Shown: positions 1-8,751 of the stretch, piece after piece
Position numbering within the stretch: the first letter of the stretch is position 1
Layout: each line of letters starts with the position of its first letter
From: JBBTXJ01 sp038061815
GTDB lineage: Bacteria > Patescibacteriota > Patescibacteriia > Magasanikbacterales > JBBTXJ01
NCBI GenBank assembly: GCA_038061815.1
Contig: JBBTYK010000007.1
Coordinates: forward strand, 1 to 37,701
DNA: 37,701 nt
Direction of reading: 5' to 3'
Translations under genes and position numbers: made by a program
Notes under the pieces: model-generated
Database searches by the model: none
What the model saw: the letters and a program-made list of their open reading frames with translations, nothing else
Told to the model about the DNA's origin: nothing

Positions 1-926
1 AATTTGTCCATTGAAAAAACCGCGCCGCCTTTATTCACTTTAGACAAATCAAATGTTTTGATTAATTCATCAAGCGCATATACTTCACGAGCGCCGCTCG
101 GATTCCAGCCGAGGAGCGCGAGAAAATTCACCAACGCTTCAGACAAATAGCCCTGTTCAAAATACTCCATCGCCGCCGCATGACCGCTCCGTTTTGATAA
201 TTTACCGCCCTCGCCGCTCAAAATGAGCGGCAGATGCGCAAACGCCGGCTGCTTCCAGCCGAACGCTTCATAAAGCAGGATGTGTTTCGGCGTAGACGAA
301 AGCCACTCTTCACCGCGAATGACGTGCGTGATTTTCATGAGATGGTCGTCTACGATATTCGCCAGATGATAGGTTGGAAATCCATCAGATTTCAGAAGCA
401 CTTGGTCGTCAACATCATTGCTGGCAAATGAAACATCGCCGCGAATTACATCGGAGAATGTAATGGTCTCATCGGCCGGGACCCGCAAACGCAGTACCGC
501 GTTGTCCGGCGCGCATTTTTTATCGCGGCAATGCCCATCATACTTTGGCGTCTCGCCGCGTTTTTTTTGCTCCTCGCGCATTTTTTCCAGTCGTTCCGCG
601 GAACACACGCACCAATATGCCGCGCCTTTTTCCGCAAGCTCTTTCGCGTATTTGCGATATATCTCAAGCCGTTCGGACTGCACGTACGGCCCGTATTTTC
701 CGCCGACATCCGGTCCCTCGTCGTACATCAAACCGGCGCGTTTCAAAATGTCCAAAATCTCCTCCAGCGCTCCCGGCACAAGACGCGCGCGGTCCGTGTC
801 CTCAATGCGCACAATGAATTGTCCTTTATGACGTCGCGCAAACAAAAAATTGTACAGCGCGGTTCGTAATCCTCCAATGTGCAAATGCCCAGTGGGGCTG
901 GGCGCAAATCGCGTTCGGACGGTCAT
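1..926 (-). CDS. gltX: Glutamyl-tRNA synthetase, 3' end beyond the window
   Basis: Class I aminoacyl-tRNA synthetase that charges tRNA with glutamate in the cytoplasm. The frame is open from an ATG at 926 to the left edge, giving about 308 residues of an enzyme usually near 470-500. The start MTVRTRFAPSPTGHLHIGG is typical, with the HIGH-type ATP motif (HLHIG, residues 14-18). The second ATP motif is KLSKR (about 242-246). Cysteines at 106, 108, 133 and 138 look like the zinc-binding insert of some GluRS enzymes. The missing part would be the anticodon-binding domain. The start lies 14 nt after the stop of the glycosyltransferase gene upstream, so thpR, that gene and gltX probably form one transcript. 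Whether it also charges tRNA-Gln cannot be judged from here. Confidence 0.96.
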   Translation of the reverse strand, partial: MTVRTRFAPSPTGHLHIGGLRTALYNFLFARRHKGQFIVRIEDTDRARLVPGALEEILDILKRAGLMYDEGPDVGGKYGPYVQSERLEIYRKYAKELAEKGAAYWCVCSAERLEKMREEQKKRGETPKYDGHCRDKKCAPDNAVLRLRVPADETITFSDVIRGDVSFASNDVDDQVLLKSDGFPTYHLANIVDDHLMKITHVIRGEEWLSSTPKHILLYEAFGWKQPAFAHLPLILSGEGGKLSKRSGHAAAMEYFEQGYLSEALVNFLALLGWNPSGAREVYALDELIKTFDLSKVNKGGAVFSMDK

Positions 927-940
927 ACGCGTCTATCCTA

Positions 941-1690
941 TCACGAGCGCAACGCCTTCCACAAGAAGACCGCGGTGGCGTTCCACACGCGCCGACCGCG
1001 CCACGGCTCCTTAAAAAGGCGCCACAGCCATTCAAGTCCCGCGCGGCGCATGATGCGCGGCGCGCGGCGAATGTCGCCGGCAATCATATCAAAGGCGCCG
1101 CCAACGCCCATAAATAATTTCACGCTCGGCAATTGTTTTTTATGCTGCCATATCCATTTCTCCTGCTTGCCGTGTCCGAACGCAACGAACAAAATGTCCG
1201 GTTGTGTTACGTTGATGCGGCCAATCACCTCGGCATGCGCGCGAAGGTCGGCTGCACGCACGCCATCGTGCGTTTCAAAAACCTCTGTCCCGATATGCGT
1301 GCCCACGATATTCAGTTTCGGATAGCGCCGTTTCAGTTCGTGGGCCGCGCGCATAAGCGTAGTGGGGTTGCGCGTGCCGAGCAAAAATACGCGGCTACCC
1401 TGCTCTGCCGCGATGTCGCAAAGAGCGTCTATCGCGTCAATGCCGGTGAATCGCTCTACGGCTGGCCAGCGCTTCAGCCGCGCAACCAGCTGAATGCCGA
1501 AGCCGTCAATAAGTTGGATTTCTGCGCTGTGGATGATGGTTTTGAAAAACGAGTCGCGCGTAGCGTGCACAATCATTTCCGGGTTCACGGTTACGAGCGT
1601 GGCGCTTCCGCCGTCTTTCAGCAACGCCGAACATCGCGCGAGCGCCTCGGCGCGACGAACTGGGCGAAGTTGTATGCCGGCAATTTTCAT
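941..1690 (-). CDS. WecG/TagA/CpsF-family glycosyltransferase
   Basis: Predicted GT26 glycosyltransferase of 249 residues, the usual family length. Family members transfer a sugar (N-acetylmannosamine or its uronic acid) onto an undecaprenyl-linked sugar at the inner face of the membrane. Visible hallmarks are TVNPEMIV near residue 34, DGFGIQL near 63, and the C-terminal block GVGGAFDMIAGDIRRAP followed by GLEWLWRLFKEPWR. The ATG at 1690 overlaps the thpR stop by 4 nt (ATGA), which indicates translational coupling. The exact donor sugar cannot be read from sequence. It is probably part of the same surface-polysaccharide function as the flippase and glycosyltransferases at 11.8-15.2 kb, though it is not adjacent to them. 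Confidence 0.9.
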   Translation of the reverse strand: MKIAGIQLRPVRRAEALARCSALLKDGGSATLVTVNPEMIVHATRDSFFKTIIHSAEIQLIDGFGIQLVARLKRWPAVERFTGIDAIDALCDIAAEQGSRVFLLGTRNPTTLMRAAHELKRRYPKLNIVGTHIGTEVFETHDGVRAADLRAHAEVIGRINVTQPDILFVAFGHGKQEKWIWQHKKQLPSVKLFMGVGGAFDMIAGDIRRAPRIMRRAGLEWLWRLFKEPWRGRRVWNATAVFLWKALRS

Positions 1691-2238
1691 AATGACACGC
1701 GAAGGAGCGCCGTATGTTTCGGCCCGTCGGGCAACAGCTCGCTCGCGTACAGGCCGATTTCATTCACCTCAAACTTTACCGGTTCCACCGTGATTGTATC
1801 AAGTCCCTGCACACGCACGCCACTTTGTCTCACGCGCCCGAGGGTTACGTGCGGTTTGAATGCGCGATTTTCTTGCGGGATGCCACAAGCGATGACCGGT
1901 TCGCGCACGCGGTTTGCGAGAGACGCGGCGCTCCCCTTTTCATCATCGCAATGTATGACGAGCACGCGCGGCGCGCGCATATTCGGAAATGCGTCCAGTT
2001 GTCCGAGCGTTAATGAAAACGCGCCAGCGCCCGAGAGCGCGCCAAGATTCTCCTGTACACATAGTTTCTGCGTCTCATCGCAGTCACCCAAAAACGCAAG
2101 CGTCAGATGATGCTCGCCACCCGTCCATTTAATCCTTGTACTTGTCGAAAGGTTCAACCTCTCAAGCTCCCTCTGTACCCGCTCCACCTCTCGCCGCGCT
2201 TCATCGGATAGTTTGAACGCAACAAAAAGTCGTTCCAT
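1687..2238 (-). CDS. thpR: RNA 2',3'-cyclic phosphodiesterase (2H/LigT family)
   Basis: Protein of 183 residues in the 2H phosphoesterase superfamily. Both catalytic histidine motifs are present: HLTLAFLG in the first half and HVTLGRVR in the second. The family opens 2',3'-cyclic phosphates at RNA ends; the in vivo substrate in bacteria is poorly defined. The frame could start farther upstream, but ATG 2238 (MERLFVAFKL) matches the family N-terminus and lies 9 nt after a well-placed promoter -10 box. It is the first gene of a three-gene minus-strand unit, divergent from clpB. Confidence 0.9.
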   Translation of the reverse strand: MERLFVAFKLSDEARREVERVQRELERLNLSTSTRIKWTGGEHHLTLAFLGDCDETQKLCVQENLGALSGAGAFSLTLGQLDAFPNMRAPRVLVIHCDDEKGSAASLANRVREPVIACGIPQENRAFKPHVTLGRVRQSGVRVQGLDTITVEPVKFEVNEIGLYASELLPDGPKHTALLRVSL

Positions 2239-2247
2239 AATATGGAA

Positions 2248-2276
2248 ACTGTAGCTGATTTTTGACCAAATTTCAA
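2248..2276 (-). promoter_or_regulatory. Promoter of thpR-wecG-type-gltX unit
   Basis: On the minus strand, TTGAAA (2271-2276) and TACAGT (2248-2253) are separated by exactly 17 nt. Only 9 nt separate the -10 box from the thpR ATG, so transcription would start within about 3 nt of the start codon. It is back-to-back with the clpB promoter. Confidence 0.6.
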
Positions 2277-2285
2277 CTGTGCTTC

Positions 2286-2315
2286 TTGACACCCTAGCAC
2301 TCGCCTTGGTAGAGT
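2286..2315 (+). promoter_or_regulatory. clpB promoter overlapping the CIRCE operator
   Basis: A perfect -35 TTGACA (2286-2291) is followed after 18 nt by a weaker -10 TAGAGT (2310-2315). The -10 lies inside the CIRCE inverted repeat. The clpB ATG is 6 nt past the -10 box and there is no room for a Shine-Dalgarno sequence, so the mRNA should be leaderless. Confidence 0.6.
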
Positions 2316-2320
2316 GCTAA
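2294..2320 (+). promoter_or_regulatory. CIRCE element (HrcA operator)
   Basis: Inverted repeat CTAGCACTC - 9 nt - GAGTGCTAA. It matches the CIRCE consensus (TTAGCACTC-N9-GAGTGCTAA) except for the first base. CIRCE is bound by the HrcA repressor, which is relieved by heat or misfolded protein through GroEL. It ends one base before the clpB start codon, so bound HrcA would block both the -10 box and the transcription start. hrcA itself is not in the window. Confidence 0.92.
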
Positions 2321-2321
2321 T

Positions 2322-4958
2322 ATGAACCCACAACAGTTCACCACCAAATCCCAGGAGGCCATTCAGCGAGCGTTTACCATCGCCCAAGAAAATGGCCAGC
2401 CGCAGATTGAACCGCCGCACCTTTTTTTTGCGCTCATTGAGCAGGAAGAGGGCGTGGTGCTGTCGGTGCTCCAGAAACTGAATGTCAACGTGCTGCAACT
2501 CAAAGCCGCTGTGCAAGCGCTGATAGACCAACTCCCTAAAGTAACGGGCGACGGCGCAGGCGGCGTGGGCCAGATTTTTATGGGCCACGACATGGCGCAT
2601 CTTTTGAACGCCGCGGGCGAAGAAATGAAACGCATGGGTGACAGTTTTGTGAGCACGGAGCATATGCTGCTCGCATTCATGAGCGCCCGCAGCCCCATGG
2701 AACCGGCGCTTAAAAAATTCGGCATAGATTACGATAGCGCCCTGCGCGTATTGGCAACGGTGCGCGGCACGGAAACCGTGGATTCTCCCGAACCGGAGGC
2801 AAAATATAACGCGCTGGAAAAATACAGCAAAAATCTCACCGACCTCGCGCGCAAAGGTAAATTGGACCCCGTCATTGGACGCGACGATGAAATCCGCCGC
2901 GTGATGCAAGTGCTGTCGCGGCGCACAAAAAATAATCCGGTGCTCATCGGCGAGCCGGGCGTAGGGAAAACCGCCATAGTGGAGGGACTGGCGCAGCGCA
3001 TCGTCAACGGCGATGTGCCGGAATCGCTGAAAGATAAGGAAGTGGTGGCGTTGGACATCGGCGCAGTGGTGGCCGGCACAAAATTCCGCGGTGAATTTGA
3101 GGAACGGCTGAAAGCGATGCTAAAGGAAATCAATCAAGCGGCCGGCGCGTTTATATTGTTTATTGACGAATTGCACACTATTGTCGGCGCCGGCGCTTCC
3201 GAAGGCGCAGTTGACGCGGCAAACATGCTGAAACCGGCGCTGGCGCGCGGCGAACTGCGGGCCATCGGCGCGACCACGCTCAAAGAATACCAAAAATACA
3301 TTGAAAAAGACGCGGCGCTGGAACGCCGGTTCCAGCCGGTGTTGGTTGCCGAACCGAACGTAGACGACACCGTGGCGATTCTGCGCGGCATTAAAGAAAA
3401 ATACGAAGTGCATCACGGCGTACGCATTACGGATGCGGCGATTATCGCGGCGGCGGAATTATCGGCGCGCTATATCAGCGACCGTTTTTTGCCGGACAAA
3501 GCCGTTGATTTGATTGACGAAGCCACGTCCGCGCTCCGCATGGAAATAGACTCCATGCCGGACGAACTGGACAAAATGAAACGAACGCAGATGAAATTGG
3601 AAATTGAACGGCAGGCGCTTAAAAAAGAAACGGACGACGAATCCAAAGCGCGGCTTGCGGAACTGGAGCGCGAGCTGGCGGAATTGACCGAACAAACCAA
3701 AGACTGGGAGCTGCACTGGAAAAACGAAAAAGAAATCATCGGCAACATTCGTGAGTATCAAAAAACGATTGACCGCTTGAAGCAGGAAGCGGACATCGCC
3801 GAACGCCAAGGCGAATTGCAAAAAGTCGCCGAGATTCGATATGGAAAAATTCCGGCGGCCGAAGAAGCGCTCCGCGCGGCGCAGAGAAAACTGGTTGATA
3901 TACAAAGCGGCCGCAAGATTTTGAAAGAAGAAGTCACGGAAGAAGATATCGCCGCGGTTGTGGCGCGCTGGACCCGTATTCCGGTTGCGCGCATGCTGGA
4001 AGATGAAGTCAAAAAACTCGCGCGGTTGGAAGAAGCGCTCAAACGGCGCGTCGTGGGGCAAGAAGAAGCGCTCCACGCGGTTGCGAACGCCGTACGACGA
4101 TCGCGCGCCGGCGTGGGCGAAGTCGGCCGTCCCATCGGTTCGTTTATCTTTATGGGCCCGACGGGCGTGGGCAAAACGGAACTGGCGAAAGCGCTCGCGG
4201 AATTTTTGTTCAACGATGAACAGGCGCTCGTTCGCGTTGACATGTCCGAATACATGGAAAAACACGCGATATCAAAGATGGTCGGCTCGCCGCCCGGATA
4301 TATAGGATACGAGGAGGGTGGGCAGTTGACGGAAATCATCCGCCGCCGCCCCTACTCCGTGGTGCTGTTTGATGAAATTGAAAAGGCGCACCCGGACGTG
4401 TTCAACATGCTGCTGCAAATTCTGGACGAAGGACGACTCACGGATGCGAAAGGCCGCGTCGTGAATTTCAAAAACACGGTCATCATCATGACGTCAAACA
4501 TCGGAAGCGAGGCGCTTGTTGATATCGCAATGCATAAAGGCGACCTCGGATTTGAGGAAAGCCATCATGCCAAAAAAGACATGGAAACGCGCGCGAAAGA
4601 AAAAATCATGGAGGCGCTGCGCGACCAGTTCAAGCCGGAATTTTTGAACCGCATTGACGAGGTTATCGTGTTTCATTCGCTCAAACCGGAAAACATTGAA
4701 CAGATTGTCAACATGCAATTGGAAAAAGTTGCGGCGCGGCTGGCGGAAAAGAAAATCACGATTGCCGTCAGCGATGCCGCGCGCGCATGGTTCGCCGCCA
4801 AGGGCTACGATGAAAAATACGGCGCGCGGCCGCTCAAACGCGTGATTCAAAATGAACTTCTTGACCCGCTGGCGATGAAAATTATTGAGGGAACCGTAAC
4901 CGACGGAGACACGGTAACGGTTGACACAAAAGACGACGCGCTAACGTTTGCCGCATAG
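2322..4958 (+). CDS. clpB: ATP-dependent disaggregase ClpB
   Basis: AAA+ chaperone of 878 residues, close to the normal 860-880. With DnaK it threads and resolubilises aggregated proteins. The start MNPQQFTTKSQEAIQRAF is typical of ClpB. Domains in order: double Clp_N repeat (about 1-145), first AAA+ domain with Walker A GEPGVGKT (210-217) and Walker B LFIDELHTIVGAG, a long coiled-coil middle domain (about 405-525) that separates ClpB from ClpA/ClpC, then the second AAA+ domain with GPTGVGKT (612-619), VVLFDEIEKAHPDVF and LNRIDEVIVF. A CIRCE operator directly upstream implies heat-shock control by HrcA. The start codon is predicted to lie at the 5' end of the mRNA. Confidence 0.98.
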   Translation: MNPQQFTTKSQEAIQRAFTIAQENGQPQIEPPHLFFALIEQEEGVVLSVLQKLNVNVLQLKAAVQALIDQLPKVTGDGAGGVGQIFMGHDMAHLLNAAGEEMKRMGDSFVSTEHMLLAFMSARSPMEPALKKFGIDYDSALRVLATVRGTETVDSPEPEAKYNALEKYSKNLTDLARKGKLDPVIGRDDEIRRVMQVLSRRTKNNPVLIGEPGVGKTAIVEGLAQRIVNGDVPESLKDKEVVALDIGAVVAGTKFRGEFEERLKAMLKEINQAAGAFILFIDELHTIVGAGASEGAVDAANMLKPALARGELRAIGATTLKEYQKYIEKDAALERRFQPVLVAEPNVDDTVAILRGIKEKYEVHHGVRITDAAIIAAAELSARYISDRFLPDKAVDLIDEATSALRMEIDSMPDELDKMKRTQMKLEIERQALKKETDDESKARLAELERELAELTEQTKDWELHWKNEKEIIGNIREYQKTIDRLKQEADIAERQGELQKVAEIRYGKIPAAEEALRAAQRKLVDIQSGRKILKEEVTEEDIAAVVARWTRIPVARMLEDEVKKLARLEEALKRRVVGQEEALHAVANAVRRSRAGVGEVGRPIGSFIFMGPTGVGKTELAKALAEFLFNDEQALVRVDMSEYMEKHAISKMVGSPPGYIGYEEGGQLTEIIRRRPYSVVLFDEIEKAHPDVFNMLLQILDEGRLTDAKGRVVNFKNTVIIMTSNIGSEALVDIAMHKGDLGFEESHHAKKDMETRAKEKIMEALRDQFKPEFLNRIDEVIVFHSLKPENIEQIVNMQLEKVAARLAEKKITIAVSDAARAWFAAKGYDEKYGARPLKRVIQNELLDPLAMKIIEGTVTDGDTVTVDTKDDALTFAA

Positions 4959-4964
4959 TTTTGT

Positions 4965-4970
4965 TATACT
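4965..4970 (+). promoter_or_regulatory. -10 box for the secreted repeat protein
   Basis: TATACT lies 9 nt upstream of ATG 4980, in the 21-nt gap after clpB. No convincing -35 is visible at the proper distance, so the gene may also be read through from clpB. The spacing again suggests a near-leaderless transcript. Confidence 0.4.
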
Positions 4971-4979
4971 GAACATCGT

Positions 4980-6335
4980 ATGCGGAAATGGATTATCCTT
5001 TTGTTTGTGTTGTTGCCGCTTCCGGCTCGCGCGGCGACATTCAATCCGGGAAACGTCATCTCGGATTTTGAATTGACGGATTACCTCTCCATGGGCCGCG
5101 ACGCCATTCAGACGTTTTTGGAAAATAAGAGTAGTTTTCTGGCGCGTTTCAAGGCGCCGAACGTGAACGAAACGCTTTTTGACGCCGCGCAAATCATCTA
5201 CGATGCCGCAATCACGCACAAAATCAGTCCGAAATATATTCTGGCGCTTCTGCAAAAAGAACAAAGTCTCGTTGAACACGGCCCGTCAAATCCGTCACAA
5301 AATCAGTTGGATTGGGCGACGGGCTACGCGCTGTGCGACTCATGCAGCGTCAATGACCCGCTGCCGCAAAAATACAAAGGATTCGGCAAACAAGTGGACG
5401 GCGGCGCCGGCGCGAACCGTTTCTATTTTGATAATCCCAACAAATTCGGCTTCCGCATCGGCGTAACGAGTCAGGTTGACGGTACGGCGGTGACGCCGGA
5501 AAACCAGGCAACCGCGAACCAATACATTTATACGCCGCACCTTCAGGGCAACGAAAACTTGTGGAAAATTTGGAATCGCTGGTGGACCAAAAAATTTCCC
5601 AACGGCGTAGTGCTTCGCGCAAAAGACACCGAAGAACTCTGGCTCATTAAAGACGGCAAACGGCTTAAATTCGCCAGCCGCGGCATCTTCTTGAGCCGCT
5701 ACAACCTCAACGAAATCATTGACGTCCCCGCGGCCGAATTGCAGCAATACGACGAGGGCGCGGTCATTAAATTCCCCAATTATTCGCTCGTCAAATCGGA
5801 ACGCGGCATGACGTTTTTGCTGGTTGACGACACCAAACGGCCGTTTTTGAGCGATGCGGTATTCAAAAAACTCGGCTATCATCCGGATGAAGTGGTCGCC
5901 GCAACCGATGAAGAGCTGACGGAATACAAAAATGGAAAATTCATCAGCGATGCAGACCTTTTTCCGCTCGGCGCCGTGGTGAAAAGCCCGCTTTCCGGCG
6001 AATTGTTTTACGTGCATAATGGAGAAAAAGCGCCAGTCGTGAGTGATGCGATTGTCAAAAATCGTTTTCGCAAACAGAAAACGGTGAATATCGCAGCGGA
6101 CCAGCTCACATCGTTCAAATTGGTCGCCGCGGTTAAATTCCGCGAGGGGACGCTCGTCAAAGGCGCGGACGACAAAACGGTGTACGTCATTTCCGATGGA
6201 ATGAAACGGCCCGTCCTATCCGAAGCAACCTTTCTCGGCATGGGGTGGAAATGGGGAAATGTGCAGACGGTTGACCGGTTGAGTTTGCTCATACATCCGA
6301 CTGGTCCAAGGATTGAATTGAATGTTGTTAATTGA
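4980..6335 (+). CDS. Secreted protein with lysozyme-like N-terminus and C-terminal repeats
   Basis: Predicted exported protein of 451 residues. Residues 1-19 are a signal peptide: basic start, hydrophobic core, then LPARAA as a likely cleavage site. The segment around 60-200 resembles a soluble lytic transglycosylase or glucosaminidase-type fold, with ISPKYILALLQKEQSLVE placing Glu94 as a candidate catalytic acid; this is inference from the local motif. From about 207 to the end there are roughly four degenerate 60-80-residue repeats built around a G-x-V/L-x-K strand and DGxKRP/xS-xAxF (for example VISDGMKRPVLSEATF near the C-terminus). These look like beta-rich surface repeats. A cell-wall hydrolase or surface attachment role is plausible. 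The stop codon is fused to a palindromic repeat at 6335-6374. Confidence 0.75.
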   Translation: MRKWIILLFVLLPLPARAATFNPGNVISDFELTDYLSMGRDAIQTFLENKSSFLARFKAPNVNETLFDAAQIIYDAAITHKISPKYILALLQKEQSLVEHGPSNPSQNQLDWATGYALCDSCSVNDPLPQKYKGFGKQVDGGAGANRFYFDNPNKFGFRIGVTSQVDGTAVTPENQATANQYIYTPHLQGNENLWKIWNRWWTKKFPNGVVLRAKDTEELWLIKDGKRLKFASRGIFLSRYNLNEIIDVPAAELQQYDEGAVIKFPNYSLVKSERGMTFLLVDDTKRPFLSDAVFKKLGYHPDEVVAATDEELTEYKNGKFISDADLFPLGAVVKSPLSGELFYVHNGEKAPVVSDAIVKNRFRKQKTVNIAADQLTSFKLVAAVKFREGTLVKGADDKTVYVISDGMKRPVLSEATFLGMGWKWGNVQTVDRLSLLIHPTGPRIELNVVN

Positions 6336-6374
6336 TGGATTCTATCGTCCGCCTTTGGCGGACTCCAGAATGAC
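6335..6374. repeat. Palindromic repeat, ATGGATTCT...AGAATGAC type
   Basis: Starts at the last base of the stop codon before it and ends 5 nt before the priA start. Outer arms ATTCT/AGAAT surround a perfect inner hairpin GTCCGCC-TTT-GGCGGAC (6347-6363). The same outer arms with a different inner hairpin occur at 35923-35965, and a version without the inner hairpin at 25372-25390. Confidence 0.8.
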
Positions 6375-6379
6375 TTTAT

Positions 6380-8218
6380 ATGTACGCGCAGGTGGTGCCA
6401 TTGCGACGGATGCCACGGGCGTTATCCGTGCTTGATTATGGTATCCCGCGCGGAATGACGGTGTATCCCGGAGCGTTGGTTCGTATACCGTTGCGGAAAC
6501 GAACAGATTTTGGCATCGTTCATGCAATGACAGAACAGACACGGGTGACGAAGGGTATACATGATATAGAATCCGTAACATTCCCCCATTTGCTTTCAGC
6601 GCAACAACTCGCGCTTGCCGAAGACATTGCGCGCCGATACGCAACGCCGCTCACACTAACGATTGTAGCGTGCTGTCCTCCGCTCCAACCGCGGAAACTT
6701 GCCGCGGCGACGCTGGTGCCGTTTGTCACGCCGCCAAAACACGGTTTTGAACGGCGCTATGTGTGGTATCGCAACAGCGAGGAAAAAAAACGCTGGTTCG
6801 GTGAACACTGGCCTCGTGAAAATGAACAAACACTTATCATCGTGCCTGAAAAATGGCATCTCCGCGAATGGGAGGATATCGTGGGAAGTCACACCACAAT
6901 CACGAGCGACCTATCGCCGAAAGAATACTTCAAACAGTATTTCGCGATTCGCAACGGCGAAACAGCGGTGGTGCTCGGTACAAAAAGCGCGCTCTTTGCG
7001 CCATTTCATAATCTGCGACATGTCATCGTGGATTTTGAACACAGCCCTCATCACAAAAATTGGGACCAAGCGCCGCGTTATCATGCGCGCGATGCGGCAA
7101 TCCGTCTGGCGGAATTATGGCAGTGCCCGGTGACCGTCATGAGCCACACGCCATCGGTGGAAAGTGCAATGCATCTTGCCGCGCACGCGTCCATGCGCGC
7201 TGCGCATGCTACGCGCGCACTCACCATTGTTGACCTCGCCGAAGAATATAAAAAGAAAAACTTCGGTATTTTCAGCGATGCCGCGCAGGAAGCCCTGCAT
7301 CGCGCCGCCGAGGAGCGCAAAGACATCGTTGCGCTCGTGCATCGCCGTGGCGCGTACACTACCGTCGCGTGTCGAGAATGCGGACGCGTGGAACGGTGCG
7401 CGAATTGCACCCTTCCGTTGATTTACCACGAACGCGACCAACAACTTCATTGCCATCCATGCCATCGCACGCAGCCGTTGCGTGAGTTGTGCGCTTTTTG
7501 CAAAGGACCGCACGTTGCGTTCCGCGGCGCCGGAACGCAAGCGGTGGAAACCGCGCTCCGCGAGGCGCTTTGCGATACGCCCTATACGATTCACCGCATT
7601 GACGGCGACACCGACGTGCCGCATTTTAACGTGGAACGGCCTGCGGCGGTTGTCGGAACCTCGCGCGCGCTGTCCCATGTGCGTTGGGGGCGCGTGGGAC
7701 TTGTATGCGCAAATGACATTGACGGATTTCTTGCGCTTCCTGAATATCGCGCGACTGCGGAATTTGTCGGACTCATTCGTGATGTGCAATACCTGATGCC
7801 CGCGCGTGCAACCATGCTTTTGCAAACGCGCGAACCGCATCGGCCGGTGCTTGACGCGCTCGGAAGCGGAATGCTGGAACCGTGGTATCGTGAAGAGCTC
7901 CATCTTCGCGAACAGCTGCACTATCCCCCGTTTTGGTCTATCCTCAAACTCACGCACTGGGGCGCATCTCCTGAAGAATCGCGCGCGGCGGCGGCGTTCA
8001 TTGTTGCAGCGCTCACCCGATTGACCGCCGGCGCAAAAAACGCTATACTGACTCATCCATACCCCACGCACCCGCCGATACGAAAAGGTTTGTATGGACT
8101 GATTGTGCTGCTTCGTATGCCGCATGAACAGGCGCGCGAGCAGTTCCCGGCTCTGTTGGAACAATTGGCGCTCCCGGATGTGTGGAAAGTGGATGTTGAC
8201 CCATTGACGCTCCTATGA
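6380..8218 (+). CDS. priA: PriA-like primosomal protein lacking helicase motifs
   Basis: Protein of 612 residues; active PriA is usually about 730. PriA recognises stalled or repaired forks and starts reloading of the replicative helicase. The N-terminal 3'-DNA-end-binding domain is clear (YAQVVPLRRMPRALSVLDYG, then YPGALVRIPL). The zinc region is intact: paired cysteines at about 331/334, 340/343, 358/361 and 371/374, followed by RGAGTQAVETAL, as in PriA. The ATPase core is degenerate: no Walker A (GVTGSGKT) is found, DEEH is DFEH (218-221), and the QVAGRAGR motif VI is replaced by IRDVQYLMPAR. It should therefore bind forks without unwinding them. Its stop overlaps the def start by 4 nt. 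Confidence 0.88.
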   Translation: MYAQVVPLRRMPRALSVLDYGIPRGMTVYPGALVRIPLRKRTDFGIVHAMTEQTRVTKGIHDIESVTFPHLLSAQQLALAEDIARRYATPLTLTIVACCPPLQPRKLAAATLVPFVTPPKHGFERRYVWYRNSEEKKRWFGEHWPRENEQTLIIVPEKWHLREWEDIVGSHTTITSDLSPKEYFKQYFAIRNGETAVVLGTKSALFAPFHNLRHVIVDFEHSPHHKNWDQAPRYHARDAAIRLAELWQCPVTVMSHTPSVESAMHLAAHASMRAAHATRALTIVDLAEEYKKKNFGIFSDAAQEALHRAAEERKDIVALVHRRGAYTTVACRECGRVERCANCTLPLIYHERDQQLHCHPCHRTQPLRELCAFCKGPHVAFRGAGTQAVETALREALCDTPYTIHRIDGDTDVPHFNVERPAAVVGTSRALSHVRWGRVGLVCANDIDGFLALPEYRATAEFVGLIRDVQYLMPARATMLLQTREPHRPVLDALGSGMLEPWYREELHLREQLHYPPFWSILKLTHWGASPEESRAAAAFIVAALTRLTAGAKNAILTHPYPTHPPIRKGLYGLIVLLRMPHEQAREQFPALLEQLALPDVWKVDVDPLTLL

Positions 8219-8751
8219 AAAAACAACTTTCTATCGTCACGCATCCCAATCATACATCGCTCCACGAGCGGTGTCGTGATATTACGCCGACAGAACTTGA
8301 AACATCGGAAATCAAGGAGCTCATTCGCAACATGATTCATACGATGTATCGAGACGACGGCGTTGGAATCGCCGCGCCGCAAGTTGGAAAAAACATCCGG
8401 CTTGCCATTATCGCAAAACACGCCCTCAAACAAACCGAAGGAGTAATGCCTTTTCCGACAAAAAAAGATTTGGTCATCGTGAATCCCGCGTACACGCCGC
8501 TCAACGCGGACAAGGCTGAAGAGGAGGAGGGCTGCCTCTCCGTTCCCGGCGTCTGGGGCGCGACGCCGCGTCACACGAAAATCATGGTGCGGTTTATGAC
8601 GCCGGAAGGCGAGCATTATAAATGCATCGTCACCGACTTTTTGGCGCGCGTGTTCCAGCATGAAACTGACCATTTGAACGGGGTGCTTTTTGTTGACCGC
8701 GCGCGAGAGACGCACGACATGCAGCAAAAACCGGATTATCCCATGATATGA
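8215..8751 (+). CDS. def: Peptide deformylase
   Basis: Removes the formyl group from the N-terminal methionine of new proteins; metal-dependent cytoplasmic enzyme of 178 residues, normal length. All three motifs are present: GVGIAAPQVG (49-58), EGCLSVP (105-111, metal ligand Cys107) and QHETDHLNG with HExxH ligands His149 and His153 and catalytic Glu150. ATGA overlaps couple it to priA upstream and to fmt downstream. The def-fmt pairing is the classical arrangement. Confidence 0.97.
   Translation: MKKQLSIVTHPNHTSLHERCRDITPTELETSEIKELIRNMIHTMYRDDGVGIAAPQVGKNIRLAIIAKHALKQTEGVMPFPTKKDLVIVNPAYTPLNADKAEEEEGCLSVPGVWGATPRHTKIMVRFMTPEGEHYKCIVTDFLARVFQHETDHLNGVLFVDRARETHDMQQKPDYPMI

Noticed and set aside
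2154..2909. Long minus-strand frame across the clpB start, and similar frames opposite clpB, priA and secA
   Set aside because: Shadow frames caused by codon bias; they cross promoters and have no family motifs, while the opposite strand codes for clear proteins.
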